Origin: Virgibacillus dokdonensis
GTDB lineage: Bacteria; Bacillota; Bacilli; Bacillales; Amphibacillaceae
Direction of reading: 5' to 3'
Assembly: GCF_900166595.1 (NCBI RefSeq)
Contig: NZ_LT745763.1
Location: 1,850,659 to 1,914,658, forward strand
Length of the DNA stretch: 64,000 nucleotides
Shown: piece after piece, positions 31,627 through 40,459 of the stretch
How the letters are laid out: every line of letters starts with the position of its first letter
Numbering within the stretch: position 1 is the stretch's first letter
Program-made: the position numbers and the translations under genes
The notes under the pieces: model-generated
The model's database searches: none
Told to the model about the DNA's origin: nothing
What the model saw: the letters and a program-made list of their open reading frames with translations, nothing else

Positions 31627-32004
31627 ATGAAAAGGAACCCTGTTATCCCTTTTGCTTTAATTGCAATAATAGGGATACTGACAATCATTGTGATATCATT
31701 TGTAGGGATAGGCCAACGAGATGATATCCAACAAGCCGAAGAAGGCGGTGGGGAACAGGCTGAGGAAAGCCAAGAAGGGGAAACAACGGATGACCCTGAA
31801 GCAATTTATGAAGCAAATTGTGCAAATTGTCATGGTGGTGACTTATCTGGGGGAATGGGGCCAGACTTAACCCAGGTAGGTAGCAAATTATCAAAAGATG
31901 AGATTCAAAATATAATTATTAACGGAAAAGGGCAAATGCCTCCAGGTTTAGCCACAGAATCTGAAGCACAAGTGTTAGCAGAGTGGTTAGCTGAAAAGAA
32001 ATAG
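31627..32004 (+). CDS. cccA: Membrane-anchored cytochrome c-550 (CccA-like)
   Basis: A small class I c-type cytochrome that carries electrons at the outer face of the membrane. The 125-residue protein has an N-terminal transmembrane anchor (residues 8-27), an acidic Glu/Gln-rich linker (about 33-57) and a heme domain with CANCH at residues 65-69 and the axial methionine at about 104 (GQMPPG). It follows rpoD as in B. subtilis. It indicates aerobic respiration. Confidence 0.93.
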   Translation: MKRNPVIPFALIAIIGILTIIVISFVGIGQRDDIQQAEEGGGEQAEESQEGETTDDPEAIYEANCANCHGGDLSGGMGPDLTQVGSKLSKDEIQNIIINGKGQMPPGLATESEAQVLAEWLAEKK

Positions 32005-32025
32005 CCTTTGATAAAATGAGCTAGG

Positions 32026-32066
32026 GAAAAGCTTTCTGGTTTAACACAGAAAGCTTTTCTTTATCT
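32026..32066 (+). terminator. Terminator after cccA
   Basis: GAAAAGCTTTCTG (32026-32038) pairs perfectly with CAGAAAGCTTTTC (32047-32059), followed by TTTATC. Confidence 0.85.
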
Positions 32067-32129
32067 ATTTTTAAAGTGAATATACTTGTGTAAAATGAAG
32101 TATATGTACTGTCTATGTTTTAAAAGAAG

Positions 32130-32196
32130 TCATAGGAATTCATTGTATTTAAGAGTTGCAGTATAAGAAAAACGATTTTAAAGACTATGTTTTCTA
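32130..32196 (+). repeat. Family A repeat remnant, copy 9
   Basis: A 67-bp deleted copy: CATAGGAATTCATTGTA, then CAGTATAAGAAAAACGA, then AAGACT and TTTTCTAAT. The central stem and most of the 3' hairpin are gone. It lies 40 bp before trmK. Confidence 0.65.
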
Positions 32197-32234
32197 ATCT
32201 GTAGTATTACATGGAAATTGGAGGGTAGAACGAC

Positions 32235-32954
32235 GTGAAGGCTAAGATTTCAAAACGCCTAAAGTTAGTAGCTTCTTTTCTGTCTACAGGAGCAAAATTT
32301 GCAGATATCGGATCTGATCATGCCTATTTGCCGTGCTATGTCTGTCAAAAAGACCCCACAGCAACTGCTGTTGCTGGAGAAGTGAATGTAGGCCCATTTC
32401 AAAGGGCTATAGAAACCGTAAAGGCATACGGCTTAGAACAACAAATTGATGTTCGACTTGGTAATGGGCTGGAGGTTTTTGAAGCCGAAGAAGTAAACCA
32501 ACTGGTGATTGCTGGTATGGGAGGTTCATTAATTCATGATATTTTGGAGAGTGGAAAAACGAAGCTCACCTCGGTGGAGCAGATTATTGCTCAACCAAAT
32601 GTAGATGCAAGAGCTGTTCGGAAATGGATGATTCATCATGGATTTACGATTACTGATGAAGATATAATAGAAGAGAACAGGCATTGTTATGAGATTATTA
32701 ATGCAAAGCGGTTAGATACTCCAGATAATAATCAATTAGATGAAAAAGATTTATTGTTTGGCCCCATATTATTGCGTAGTAAACCACCTGCATTTTATAA
32801 AAAGTGGAACGAAGAAGCTCGTAAGTTAGAATACGTGTTACAGCAGTTAAAACAAGCGAAGCAAGTAGACCAAAAGAAGTATGAGCAATTTACAAAAGAG
32901 TGGAGATGGATGAAGGAGGTATTAAGTAATGAAGCAGGAACTTACTACTCGTGA
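32235..32954 (+). CDS. trmK: tRNA m1A22 methyltransferase TrmK
   Basis: TrmK methylates N1 of adenine 22 in tRNAs. The 239-residue protein has a class I Rossmann domain (FADIGSDHAYLPCYV; IAGMGGSLI) and a C-terminal coiled-coil. GTG 32235 follows GGAGGG. It overlaps yqfO by 26 bp; the pair trmK-yqfO after rpoD-cccA is conserved in Bacillus. Confidence 0.94.
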   Translation: MKAKISKRLKLVASFLSTGAKFADIGSDHAYLPCYVCQKDPTATAVAGEVNVGPFQRAIETVKAYGLEQQIDVRLGNGLEVFEAEEVNQLVIAGMGGSLIHDILESGKTKLTSVEQIIAQPNVDARAVRKWMIHHGFTITDEDIIEENRHCYEIINAKRLDTPDNNQLDEKDLLFGPILLRSKPPAFYKKWNEEARKLEYVLQQLKQAKQVDQKKYEQFTKEWRWMKEVLSNEAGTYYS

Positions 32955-34044
32955 TGTGTTTCAGGTGATAGAGCAACTGGCTCCAAAGACGTTCGCATAT
33001 GACTGGGATCCAGTTGGTTTGCAAGTTGGAAGTTACAACAAATCAGTAAGTAAAGTAATGGTTACGCTAGATGTGGTGGAAGCAGTTGTTGATGAGGCAA
33101 TTGAAAAAAACGTAGATGTTATTGTTGCTCATCACCCTTTATTATTTAAAGCCGTACAGAAAATTAATACAAACACATCAATAGGGCGTATTTTACAGAA
33201 ATTATTGACCAATGATATTACCGTATATGCAGCACATACTAATTTAGATATAGCAAAAAATGGCGTTAACGATGTATTATGTAAAATAATTGGAATAGAA
33301 AATACTCATGTTCTAGTTGAGAAAGAAACAGAACAATTGCTCAAGCTGGTTGTTTATGTACCTAAAACCCATATTGAAGAAGTAAGAAATGCAATTAGTG
33401 ATGCTGGTGTAGGGTATATTGGTAATTACAGTCATTGTACTTTTCAAACAGAAGGACAAGGAACATTCAAGCCTTTAGACGGAACAAATCCATATATTGG
33501 AAATGTGAACGAATTAGAAAAGGTGGAGGAAGTGAAGCTAGAATCTATTATGGAAGAAAGCAAGCTGTCTTCTGCATTAACTGCAATTCGTCAATCTCAT
33601 CCATACGAAGAGCCAGCATACGATGTATATCCATTAAGAAATAAAGGGGAAGTATATGGTCTTGGAAGGATAGGCGAACTAGTAAATCCTACGCAATTAT
33701 CCGATTTTTGTGAGCAAGTAAAAACAACTTTAGAAGTGGATTGCGTACGCGTTACGGGAAAAATGGATAAGCAAGTGAAAACTGTAGCAGTTCTTGGCGG
33801 AAGTGGGGAGAAGTTTATTCATCAAGCTAAGAAAAAAGGGGCAGATGTTTTTATAACAGGTGACGTGACATTTCATCAAGCGCAAGACGCTCAGGAAATG
33901 GGGTTAGCAATAATAGATGTTGGTCACTATGCGGAAAGCGTGATGAAAGCTTCTGTACAAGAATACTTGGCAACTAGCCTTAATGGGGATAATGTTGAAA
34001 TTATAGTATCAACAACGAATACAGATCCATTTCACTATGCATAA
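32929..34044 (+). CDS. yqfO: Nif3-like dinuclear metal protein YqfO
   Basis: A NIF3/DUF34-family protein with a dinuclear metal centre. The 371-residue form has a central insertion (about residues 128-230) inside the NIF3 fold, typical of Firmicutes YqfO. Metal-binding motifs are IVAHHPLLF near the N-terminus, YAAHTNLDIA, and DVGHYAES near the C-terminus. ATG 32929 follows GAAGGAGG within trmK. Function is unresolved; GTP cyclohydrolase-like metal chemistry has been proposed for the family. Confidence 0.93.
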   Translation: MKQELTTRDVFQVIEQLAPKTFAYDWDPVGLQVGSYNKSVSKVMVTLDVVEAVVDEAIEKNVDVIVAHHPLLFKAVQKINTNTSIGRILQKLLTNDITVYAAHTNLDIAKNGVNDVLCKIIGIENTHVLVEKETEQLLKLVVYVPKTHIEEVRNAISDAGVGYIGNYSHCTFQTEGQGTFKPLDGTNPYIGNVNELEKVEEVKLESIMEESKLSSALTAIRQSHPYEEPAYDVYPLRNKGEVYGLGRIGELVNPTQLSDFCEQVKTTLEVDCVRVTGKMDKQVKTVAVLGGSGEKFIHQAKKKGADVFITGDVTFHQAQDAQEMGLAIIDVGHYAESVMKASVQEYLATSLNGDNVEIIVSTTNTDPFHYA

Positions 34045-34076
34045 GATCATATTTAGAAATGGAAAGGAGTATATGC

Positions 34077-35387
34077 ATGAATTATACATTTCAAGACTTT
34101 TCTTTTGCTCCAGTTATGGAGCAAGTAATTAAACAATTAGATTTTCACGAACCAACAGCAATTCAAAAACAGGTTATTCCAGCAGTTTTAGAGGGTAAGA
34201 GTGTAGTTGGCCAATCAAAAACAGGTTCAGGAAAAACGCATGCGTTTCTATTGCCGTTGCTAAATGCAATCGATGAGAATAAACAGCAGGTGCAAGTTGT
34301 GATAACAGCTCCAACGAGGGAGCTTGCAACACAGTTATATAATGAAGTAAAACAAATCACTCGCTATGCGGATAAAAACGAAATTTGGACAGCAAAGCTA
34401 TTGGTTGGCGGTACTGATAAACAAAAAATGATGGAAAAATTAAAGCAACCTCCTAAAATTGTTGTCGGAACACCTGGAAGAATATTAGATATGATAAAGG
34501 AGAACGCAATATCTATTTACACTGCGAATAGTTTTGTTATCGATGAAGCGGATTTAATGTTGGATTTAGGTTTTATTCAAGAAGTGGATCAGTTACTCGT
34601 TCGCTCTCATCCTAAGGTTCAAATTTTGGTTTTTTCCGCAACAATCCCACAACCATTGTATTATTTTTTAAAGAAATATTTACAACAGCCAGTACATGTA
34701 AAAATTTCCGATGACATTTATCCAGAAAAGATGGAGCATCGACTAATTTATTTAAAACATAGAAATGAAGCGTCAATTATTGCTGAGATTTCAAAGGTTA
34801 TTCAGCCATATTTAGCGATTATTTTTACAAATGGAAAAGAAAAAGCGAATGAGTTAGCAGCCTCTCTGCAAGAGAAGGGAATGGAAGTGGGGCTCATTCA
34901 TGGCGGTTTATCTCCTCGTGAACGTAAGCGTGTATTAAAAGAAATTCAAAACTTACGCTACCAATATATTGTAGCTACGGATCTCGCTGCCCGCGGTATT
35001 GACATTAAAGGAGTTAGTCACGTAATTAATGCACAGCTACCGAAAGAAGAGGATTTTTATATTCATCGGGTCGGCAGAACTGCACGTGCGGGTATGGAAG
35101 GAACAGCAATCAGCATTTACCAATTTGATGATTTGTCGCTCATTGAAAAGCTAGAAGAAAAAGGTTTAGCTTTTATGTATGTAGATGTTCGCAATGGGGA
35201 GTGGCAGGATGCAAAACCTTGGAATCAACGTGTGCTTCGTACAAAACAGGGCACTGATATGGATAAAGAAGCGTGGAAAAGAGTAAAAAAGGCACAGAAA
35301 GTAAAGCCTGGATATAAGAAAAAAATGAAACGGGAAAAAGAGATAATTAAAAAACGGTTATCTAAAACCAAGCATAAAAAGAAATAG
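34077..35387 (+). CDS. cshB: DEAD-box RNA helicase CshB
   Basis: CshB is a cold-shock-related RNA helicase. The 436-residue protein has Q-motif [13 protein letters not shown], motif [18 protein letters not shown] (VIDEADLML), SAT (FSATIP) and [10 protein letters not shown], then a highly basic tail ([18 protein letters not shown]). ATG 34077 is 7 bases from AAAGGAG; an in-frame ATG at 34059 lies before this site. It sits between yqfO and nfo, where B. subtilis has yqfR (cshB). Confidence 0.94.
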   Translation: MNYTFQDFSFAPVMEQVIKQLDFHEPTAIQKQVIPAVLEGKSVVGQSKTGSGKTHAFLLPLLNAIDENKQQVQVVITAPTRELATQLYNEVKQITRYADKNEIWTAKLLVGGTDKQKMMEKLKQPPKIVVGTPGRILDMIKENAISIYTANSFVIDEADLMLDLGFIQEVDQLLVRSHPKVQILVFSATIPQPLYYFLKKYLQQPVHVKISDDIYPEKMEHRLIYLKHRNEASIIAEISKVIQPYLAIIFTNGKEKANELAASLQEKGMEVGLIHGGLSPRERKRVLKEIQNLRYQYIVATDLAARGIDIKGVSHVINAQLPKEEDFYIHRVGRTARAGMEGTAISIYQFDDLSLIEKLEEKGLAFMYVDVRNGEWQDAKPWNQRVLRTKQGTDMDKEAWKRVKKAQKVKPGYKKKMKREKEIIKKRLSKTKHKKK

Positions 35388-35412
35388 TTTTAATTTAGGA
35401 GAGGTGAATGTC

Positions 35413-36306
35413 ATGTTGAAAATAGGGTCACATGTATCCATGAGCGGAAAGAAAATGTTGCAAGGCTCTTCAGAAGAAGCGGTTTCTTATGGGGCTAATA
35501 CATTTATGATTTATACCGGCGCACCGCAAAATACGCGAAGAAAGCCAATTGAAGAATTGAATATTGAAGCTGGGAAGGCTCATATGAAAGAGCATGGTAT
35601 AGAAGAAATTGTAGTTCATGCTCCATACATTATTAATATAGGCAATTCTACAAAACCACAAACATTTCAGTTAGGTGTAGATTTTTTAAGAAGTGAAATC
35701 GATCGAACAGATGCAATCGGAGCGAAACAAATTGTCCTTCATCCTGGAGCCCATGTTGGAGCGGGTCCTAAGACAGGTATTAAGCAAATAATTAAAGGGT
35801 TGAATGAAGTTCTAGAAAAGGATAAGAATGTACAAATAGCTCTTGAAACAATGGCAGGTAAGGGATCTGAAATAGGAAGAAGTTTTGATGAATTAGCTCA
35901 AATTATCGATGGAGTTACTCATAATGAAAAATTATCTGTTTGCTTTGATACTTGTCACGTACATGATGCTGGATATGACATTGTAAATGATTTTGATGGT
36001 GTATTACATCAATTTGATAAAATAATCGGGGTCAACCGTATAAAAGTTATTCATATAAATGATAGTAAAAATGAAGTGGGTGCGCATAAAGATAGGCATG
36101 AGAACATTGGTTTTGGCTATATTGGCTTTGATGCTTTATCATCTATTATTCATCATCCGCAATTAATGGACTTGCCTAAAATTTTAGAGACACCATATGT
36201 AGGAGAAGACAAAAAAAATAAGAAGTCTCCGTATCGTTTGGAGATAGAAATGATCAAATCCAGCCAATTTGACAGTAAACTAAAAGAAAAAATTATCGCA
36301 CAATAA
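35413..36306 (+). CDS. nfo: Endonuclease IV (Nfo)
   Basis: A zinc AP endonuclease for base-excision repair, used also in spore outgrowth. The 297-residue TIM-barrel protein has IGSHVSMSG, the signature [34 protein letters not shown] and [23 protein letters not shown] 35413 is 6 bases after GGAGAGGTG; the GTG at 35404 is part of that site. It follows cshB by 25 bp. Confidence 0.96.
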   Translation: MLKIGSHVSMSGKKMLQGSSEEAVSYGANTFMIYTGAPQNTRRKPIEELNIEAGKAHMKEHGIEEIVVHAPYIINIGNSTKPQTFQLGVDFLRSEIDRTDAIGAKQIVLHPGAHVGAGPKTGIKQIIKGLNEVLEKDKNVQIALETMAGKGSEIGRSFDELAQIIDGVTHNEKLSVCFDTCHVHDAGYDIVNDFDGVLHQFDKIIGVNRIKVIHINDSKNEVGAHKDRHENIGFGYIGFDALSSIIHHPQLMDLPKILETPYVGEDKKNKKSPYRLEIEMIKSSQFDSKLKEKIIAQ

Positions 36307-36717
36307 AATATATCTTGTACTAGTGAGAAACTCTTACTGCCTTTGATTGTTAGCAGCCTTAGAAAGAGACTTGGCGTATCAGCAAGTCCCCCAAAAAACC
36401 TTCCCTTTGTTTATAAGATAAGATTAAATATTATGCTTTTCTATAGTGTGAAAAAAGGAAAAAACAAAGTTGGCTTCTAAGAACAGCGCTTTTGCCTAGC
36501 TTGTACTGTTTAAGTAGAATTTTCTTATCAGGAACTTCACCTTTATTACAAAAAGTCCTGTGCAGCGAATGCTTTAATGCGCTGTGTTGCTGGAAAAACA
36601 CTCGCTTGCTACAGGACTTTAGAATTGTGACAAGGAATTTGTGCGCTGCTTTTATATCCTTGTCACACTTAGAATGAGACCTGTGTTGACATGTCACTTT
36701 CTTTCAACCAAAACTCC
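36307..36717. other. Convergent region with tandem hairpins
   Basis: The region lies between nfo (+) and yqfT (-). Near the start, 36358-36392 carries TTAGAAAGAGACTTGGC and GCAAGTC, a possible decayed reverse family A end. Two large hairpins (36552-36620 and 36626-36667) follow and are listed separately. A 61-codon frame across these hairpins is not credible as a gene. Confidence 0.5.
36552..36667. other. Two tandem long-stem hairpins
   Basis: Hairpin 1: AAAGTCCTGT (36552-36561) with ACAGGACTTT (36611-36620), enclosing CAGCG/CGCTG (36563-36584). Hairpin 2: TGTGACAAGGA (36626-36636) with TCCTTGTCACA (36657-36667). Arms are perfect. This could be a structured RNA, a bidirectional terminator array or a mobile-element remnant. 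Strand cannot be fixed. Confidence 0.55.
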
Positions 36718-37002
36718 TTATTCAAATAAGTAGCCTAACCCATAAGAGTGAATTAACTCATTAAATAATTTTTGTGCTTTTTTTGCTGTTGCAGGGTCAG
36801 TGATGCGTGCTAGTTGTTGAAACATTTGCTTTCGTCCTTCTGCATCAAATGGATCTACAGGATGTTGCTTTAAGTATGCCATTATCATTTCGGCTTCTTG
36901 TTGCGTTAGTGAAAACCCGTATTGTTTTCCGTAATGAATTAATTCTTGAGCAGATATTTGTTTTAATTTTTTTTGAACCATATCTTTAATAAAATTTACC
37001 AT
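36718..37002 (-). CDS. yqfT: DUF2624 family protein YqfT
   Basis: A 94-residue soluble protein of unknown function matching the YqfT/DUF2624 pattern: MVNFIKDMVQKKLKQISAQELI, then GFSLTQQEAEMIMAYLKQHPVDPFD. The reverse-strand ATG at 37002 follows AAAGGAGATAG; longer in-frame starts lack a site. It is convergent with nfo, whereas in B. subtilis it is also next to nfo. Confidence 0.85.
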   Translation of the reverse strand: MVNFIKDMVQKKLKQISAQELIHYGKQYGFSLTQQEAEMIMAYLKQHPVDPFDAEGRKQMFQQLARITDPATAKKAQKLFNELIHSYGLGYLFE

Positions 37003-37179
37003 TCTACTATCTCCTTTTACAATATGTTCTACCGTACTATATGTTTTACCTCTTTTAAACTCAACTCGTCCATGCAAATTCTTTTCATCATACGTTTCCA
37101 GTTAATAACATCTGTAAAATTGCAGAAAAATCATAAGCTAAGCGTGTACCTCAAATGTACAAAAAGGAGGTCTCGTGTA

Positions 37180-37560
37180 ATGGATCAATATCCCAATCGA
37201 GGAATGAAGGATGTTGAAGAACCCCCAAATTATGGTGAGCAGCGTAAAAACCAAGATTTTGTTGGTATAGAACCAGATAGCTCAAGAGATGAGGAATTTG
37301 CTGCTGAGATGACTGCAGATGATGCCGATGATACCGATACAGAAATAGCTGGAGATATGGATGAAAATACTACCTTTGGATGGGTCGGTATTGCCTTATC
37401 CATTATTTCTTTCTTTATCTGGCCAATTATCTTTGGTGTAGCTGGCATTGTTCTTGGGTTTATGTCAAGAAGTAGGGGAGCTGATGCATTAGGAAATATT
37501 GCTATTGCAGCTGGCGCAGTTTCCATTCTTATCACTTTGTTCATTTTACCATTTGTTTAA
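37180..37560 (+). CDS. yqfX: YqfX-like membrane protein (DUF4190 type)
   Basis: The 126-residue protein has an acidic soluble N-terminal half (about 65 residues, rich in D and E) and two transmembrane helices (about 68-92 and 102-124) with FGVAGIVLGFMSRSRGADALG between them. This is the YqfX/DUF4190-like layout. ATG 37180 follows AAAAAGGAGG. Function unknown. The genes zur and ispG that neighbour yqfX in B. subtilis are missing here. Confidence 0.75.
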   Translation: MDQYPNRGMKDVEEPPNYGEQRKNQDFVGIEPDSSRDEEFAAEMTADDADDTDTEIAGDMDENTTFGWVGIALSIISFFIWPIIFGVAGIVLGFMSRSRGADALGNIAIAAGAVSILITLFILPFV

Positions 37561-37584
37561 AAGGAAGGGTTGCCCCTTCCTTTC
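37561..37584. terminator. Bidirectional terminator between yqfX and yqfZ
   Basis: GGAAGGG (37563-37569) pairs with CCCTTCC (37574-37580), followed by TTTC and preceded by AAAA. It sits between convergent genes, so it may serve both. Confidence 0.7.
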
Positions 37585-37602
37585 ATCTATGTAAAATAAT
37601 AA

Positions 37603-37950
37603 TTAACGATCATATAATAATGTTTTACTATATTTTGGGAAATAATATATTTTACCTGTAGTAAGGGAAAAAGGGTCCGCGTTAGGATTACTCAATTTAA
37701 AATCGTTTAAAATACGCTTAACATTCAACTCATTTTGTATATTAGGGTTAATTTGTTCTACAATAGAAAGGACCGTATCATTTGGTTCCACCTTAACGGG
37801 GACGACATGAAACATCGTTGGAGAAATCATATCACTATGCTTTTCAAGCTCTATTCTAGAATGGGGGCTTTCTTGTGTGATATCCTGATATATGATATAT
37901 ATAGCCATTATACAAATAAATAAGGAAAATAATTTTTTGGGAAAATCCAT
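37603..37950 (-). CDS. yqfZ: YqfZ-like exported LysM-type protein
   Basis: A 115-residue protein with an N-terminal signal/anchor (KKLFSLFICIMAIYIIY) and a C-terminal segment that resembles a LysM-like domain (VEPNDTVLSIVEQINPN, then TGKIYYFPKY). The reverse-strand ATG follows AAGGAGTTC. In B. subtilis yqfZ lies between ispG and yqgA and is sporulation-associated. The assignment rests on position and architecture. Confidence 0.7.
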   Translation of the reverse strand: MDFPKKLFSLFICIMAIYIIYQDITQESPHSRIELEKHSDMISPTMFHVVPVKVEPNDTVLSIVEQINPNIQNELNVKRILNDFKLSNPNADPFSLTTGKIYYFPKYSKTLLYDR

Positions 37951-38029
37951 CGTATGAACTCCTTATCATGAAACCATTATTTACTCCTAAACGTATACAT
38001 ATATAAGTACTGGAGAGGAGGATACGTTT

Positions 38030-38659
38030 TTGACTGTATTCGAGATGGAATGGATTGGAATTCTCATTACTGGTTTTGCTACTTTATTCCTTATTGGTGA
38101 AGTGTTAGTTAATATGCGAGGACTTTTCGGTCTATTAGGAATAGGGTTTATTACTGTATATTTTGGAGCATATGTTGAAACAAGTTCAATTATTATTATG
38201 CTTATTATTTACTTTGTTGGATTATTACTTATTATTATTGATGGGAAATTATTAAATGATGGGACACTTGCAACAATTGGTTTAGCAAGTATGCTTACAG
38301 CTGTTGCGCTTCCTTCACCAAGTTTCACATCAGGGTTATATGCTGTATTAGGAGTATTACTAGGTGGTGGGTCGTCACTTTTATTCTTAAAAGTTTTTAA
38401 ACGTAGAGAAATGTGGAACAAAATCACTTTAAAAGACCAATTAACAAAGGAAGCTGGTTATAATTCCATGAATGAAACTTATGAGGGATTGGTAGGTGAA
38501 GAAGGCATTACACTTACTGATTTGCGCCCTGTTGGTACAATTCGAATTCATCGTAAAGATTACAGTGCGATATCAAATGGGCAATGGATCGAAAAAGATA
38601 CAGCCATTAAAGTTGTTCAAGTTGATGGTACCCGTATTCTAGTAGAAAAAATAAATTAA
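38030..38659 (+). CDS. Short NfeD family membrane protein
   Basis: A 209-residue protein without a protease domain: several transmembrane helices (about residues 8-125) followed by the C-terminal OB-fold NfeD domain (YEGLVGEEGITLTDLRPVGTIRI, IKVVQVDGTRILVEKIN). TTG 38030 follows GGAGAGGAGG. It is the second NfeD paralogue in the window, but no SPFH/flotillin gene is adjacent. Probable role in membrane-protein assembly is inferred from the family. Confidence 0.88.
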   Translation: MTVFEMEWIGILITGFATLFLIGEVLVNMRGLFGLLGIGFITVYFGAYVETSSIIIMLIIYFVGLLLIIIDGKLLNDGTLATIGLASMLTAVALPSPSFTSGLYAVLGVLLGGGSSLLFLKVFKRREMWNKITLKDQLTKEAGYNSMNETYEGLVGEEGITLTDLRPVGTIRIHRKDYSAISNGQWIEKDTAIKVVQVDGTRILVEKIN

Positions 38660-38677
38660 TTCATAGTACTCTTGTGT

Positions 38678-38775
38678 GATAGACTTGGCTTGTTGCCAAG
38701 TCTTATGGTGAAATTCTAAATTCTTTGTTTTTCTTATACTATAAACCAAAAAATCTTATACTCCCTCTATATACT
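38678..38775 (-). repeat. Family A intergenic repeat, copy 10 (reverse)
   Basis: In reverse orientation: hairpin AGACTTGGC (38681-38689)/GCCAAGTCT (38695-38703), then TTATGGTGAAA, TTCTTATACTATAAACC and TCTTATACTCCCTCTATA. The outer TTAGAAAAA end is lost. It starts 20 bp after the short nfeD stop, so its hairpin could act as that gene's 3' hairpin. Confidence 0.75.
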
Positions 38776-38879
38776 AACGTTTTCTCTTGTTTTCTTTGTT
38801 TTTCTTAGAATTTCATTTTATTTTTTACTCATTAACGATATTTAAGACCGTGTAAGCATAATTTTTAATGTAGAAGGGT

Positions 38880-39170
38880 GCACTTAATAAGCCATCCTTC
38901 TCTTTTTGAAAAAAATGGGAATTTTCACTGCTATGATCGCACCTTCTCATCCCACAATACTCATGGTGACAAACCCTCCCACATCTCACAGCGTCTTCGC
39001 GCATACATTCCTTCGTTCGGTCTATCCATGAAGTGGGGCCGGCGTTGCTTTCCTACAGGGTCATTGCCCGATTGTATAAAAATTGCCGGCTGCTCCGTGC
39101 TTCCATTGTTACCTCGTATTTGTATAAAATGAACTTCTTAAAAAACGTCTAAACGGAGGTTTCGTTATTA
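38880..39170 (-). ncRNA. Candidate IS110 bridge RNA region
   Basis: About 290 bp of non-coding DNA directly downstream of the IS110 transposase stop, clearly richer in G and C than other gaps in the window. It contains two GCCGGC palindromes (39038-39043, 39085-39090) able to pair with each other and several G-rich stretches. IS110-family elements encode a guide (bridge) RNA in their non-coding ends, downstream of the gene in the IS1111 group. I infer, but cannot show, such an RNA here. Confidence 0.45.
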
Positions 39171-39175
39171 CTTAG

Positions 39176-40459
39176 TTAAGCTGCACTCTGTAAGCGAAAA
39201 TGCGGAATATCACGTAACATTTTTTCTGGACTAAAGGCTACTTGTTGTTTACCTACTTTAAATAATATTCGAATTAATTTACAACACAGTGCTATTAATG
39301 ATTGTTTCTTCTTCAGCGGGTTTTCTTTCCTTGTTGTAAAATACGCATGCATTGCTTTAAATGCAGGATTGTGATTTACCAATGGCAGGATCACTTTAAA
39401 CAACAGAGCGCGTAGCTTTGGTCGGCCCCTCTTGGTAATGACCGTTTTTCCTTGCCACTTTCCTGATGTTGCTAGTTTGAGATTTAAACCTGCTAATTTA
39501 ATAATTTGCTCCGGATGGCTATAATTATGGAGATCGCCGACTTCTGCCAGAAATGCAGCGATTGTGACGTCACCTACGCCTTTTATAGCTGCCATTTCCT
39601 GTACACAAAGAATCCTACTCGTAAGCCCCTCTATCATTCCCCACAATTCATTTATCTTTTCATGAAGGAGCGTATACTGATCCATTAATGTTTGAATCTT
39701 TAGTTTCGCCATGGTTTTTCCTTCTTGGATACCAATGGAATGGCGAGCAGCTTCTTTCAATTGTCTTACTTTTTTTAAGCCAACTCCTCTTTTTACCTCT
39801 TTTCGAATTTCTGACAGGATTTCCATTTCATCTTTTTGAGAGATTTCATCTGGAAACAAACCCATTTTTAAAACCTGTAAAGAAGATTGCCCTTCCCAGT
39901 TCGCAAAGACAGTCGTGTATTCTGGAAAATACCTGTCTATCCATTGGTGGACGCGTCCTTGTACTGCCTGCAGGTCTTTTCGTAATTGGTCATACATATT
40001 CATGCCTTCTCGGAGATCTGCATAGATCCCTTCTGGTAGATGCGGTTCAGAATAACGTCCATCTTGAATTAAGCGTGAAATGACTCTGGCATCTTTTACA
40101 TCATTTTTTGTTGGGGAATTGTCATCCAGCTCTTTTGATTTTTTTACATGTGCTGGATTTACTACGACTACTTTCAGTTGCTTTTCCATTAGCCAATAGG
40201 CCAAAGGAAGCCAATAGTGCCCCGTTGGCTCCATACCAATAATAAAATCGGATTTCTCTTGTTGTATGGCTAATTCATCCATCCAATGAATGAACGTTTG
40301 GAAGCCTTCCAACGCGTTTTCAAAGTATAGCGGCTTTCCAAATTGAACCCCGCGGAAATCTTGTGCGCGAGCAACATGTTTATTCTTGGCGATGTCGACC
40401 CCAATAATTAAAGATTTGTCTGTCAGTTGTAATATCTTCTCATTTTGTTTATAATTCAT
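39176..40459 (-). CDS. IS110-family transposase (DEDD/serine)
   Basis: The 427-residue protein has an N-terminal RuvC-like DEDD domain with acidic residues D22 (IIGVDIAKNKH), E77 (GMEPTGHYW), D120 and D123 (KNDVKDARVISRL), a coiled-coil linker, and a C-terminal Tnp20 domain with the candidate catalytic serine at about 332 (LATSGKWQGKTVITKRGRPKLRA). The ATG at 40459 follows AAGGAGGACTAAC. It appears full length, so the element may be active. Confidence 0.93.
   Translation of the reverse strand: MNYKQNEKILQLTDKSLIIGVDIAKNKHVARAQDFRGVQFGKPLYFENALEGFQTFIHWMDELAIQQEKSDFIIGMEPTGHYWLPLAYWLMEKQLKVVVVNPAHVKKSKELDDNSPTKNDVKDARVISRLIQDGRYSEPHLPEGIYADLREGMNMYDQLRKDLQAVQGRVHQWIDRYFPEYTTVFANWEGQSSLQVLKMGLFPDEISQKDEMEILSEIRKEVKRGVGLKKVRQLKEAARHSIGIQEGKTMAKLKIQTLMDQYTLLHEKINELWGMIEGLTSRILCVQEMAAIKGVGDVTIAAFLAEVGDLHNYSHPEQIIKLAGLNLKLATSGKWQGKTVITKRGRPKLRALLFKVILPLVNHNPAFKAMHAYFTTRKENPLKKKQSLIALCCKLIRILFKVGKQQVAFSPEKMLRDIPHFRLQSAA

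Noticed and set aside
36358..36392. Possible reverse family A end after nfo
   Set aside because: TTAGAAAGAGACTTGGC and GCAAGTC match the hairpin end, but the remaining three quarters do not; kept as a remark only.
36492..36677. 61-codon frame across the tandem hairpins
   Set aside because: It is made of the hairpin arms, has no ribosome-binding site and no family resemblance.
38878..39132. 84-codon frame next to the IS110 transposase
   Set aside because: It lies antisense in the non-coding end of the element; RNA-coding is a better explanation than a protein.
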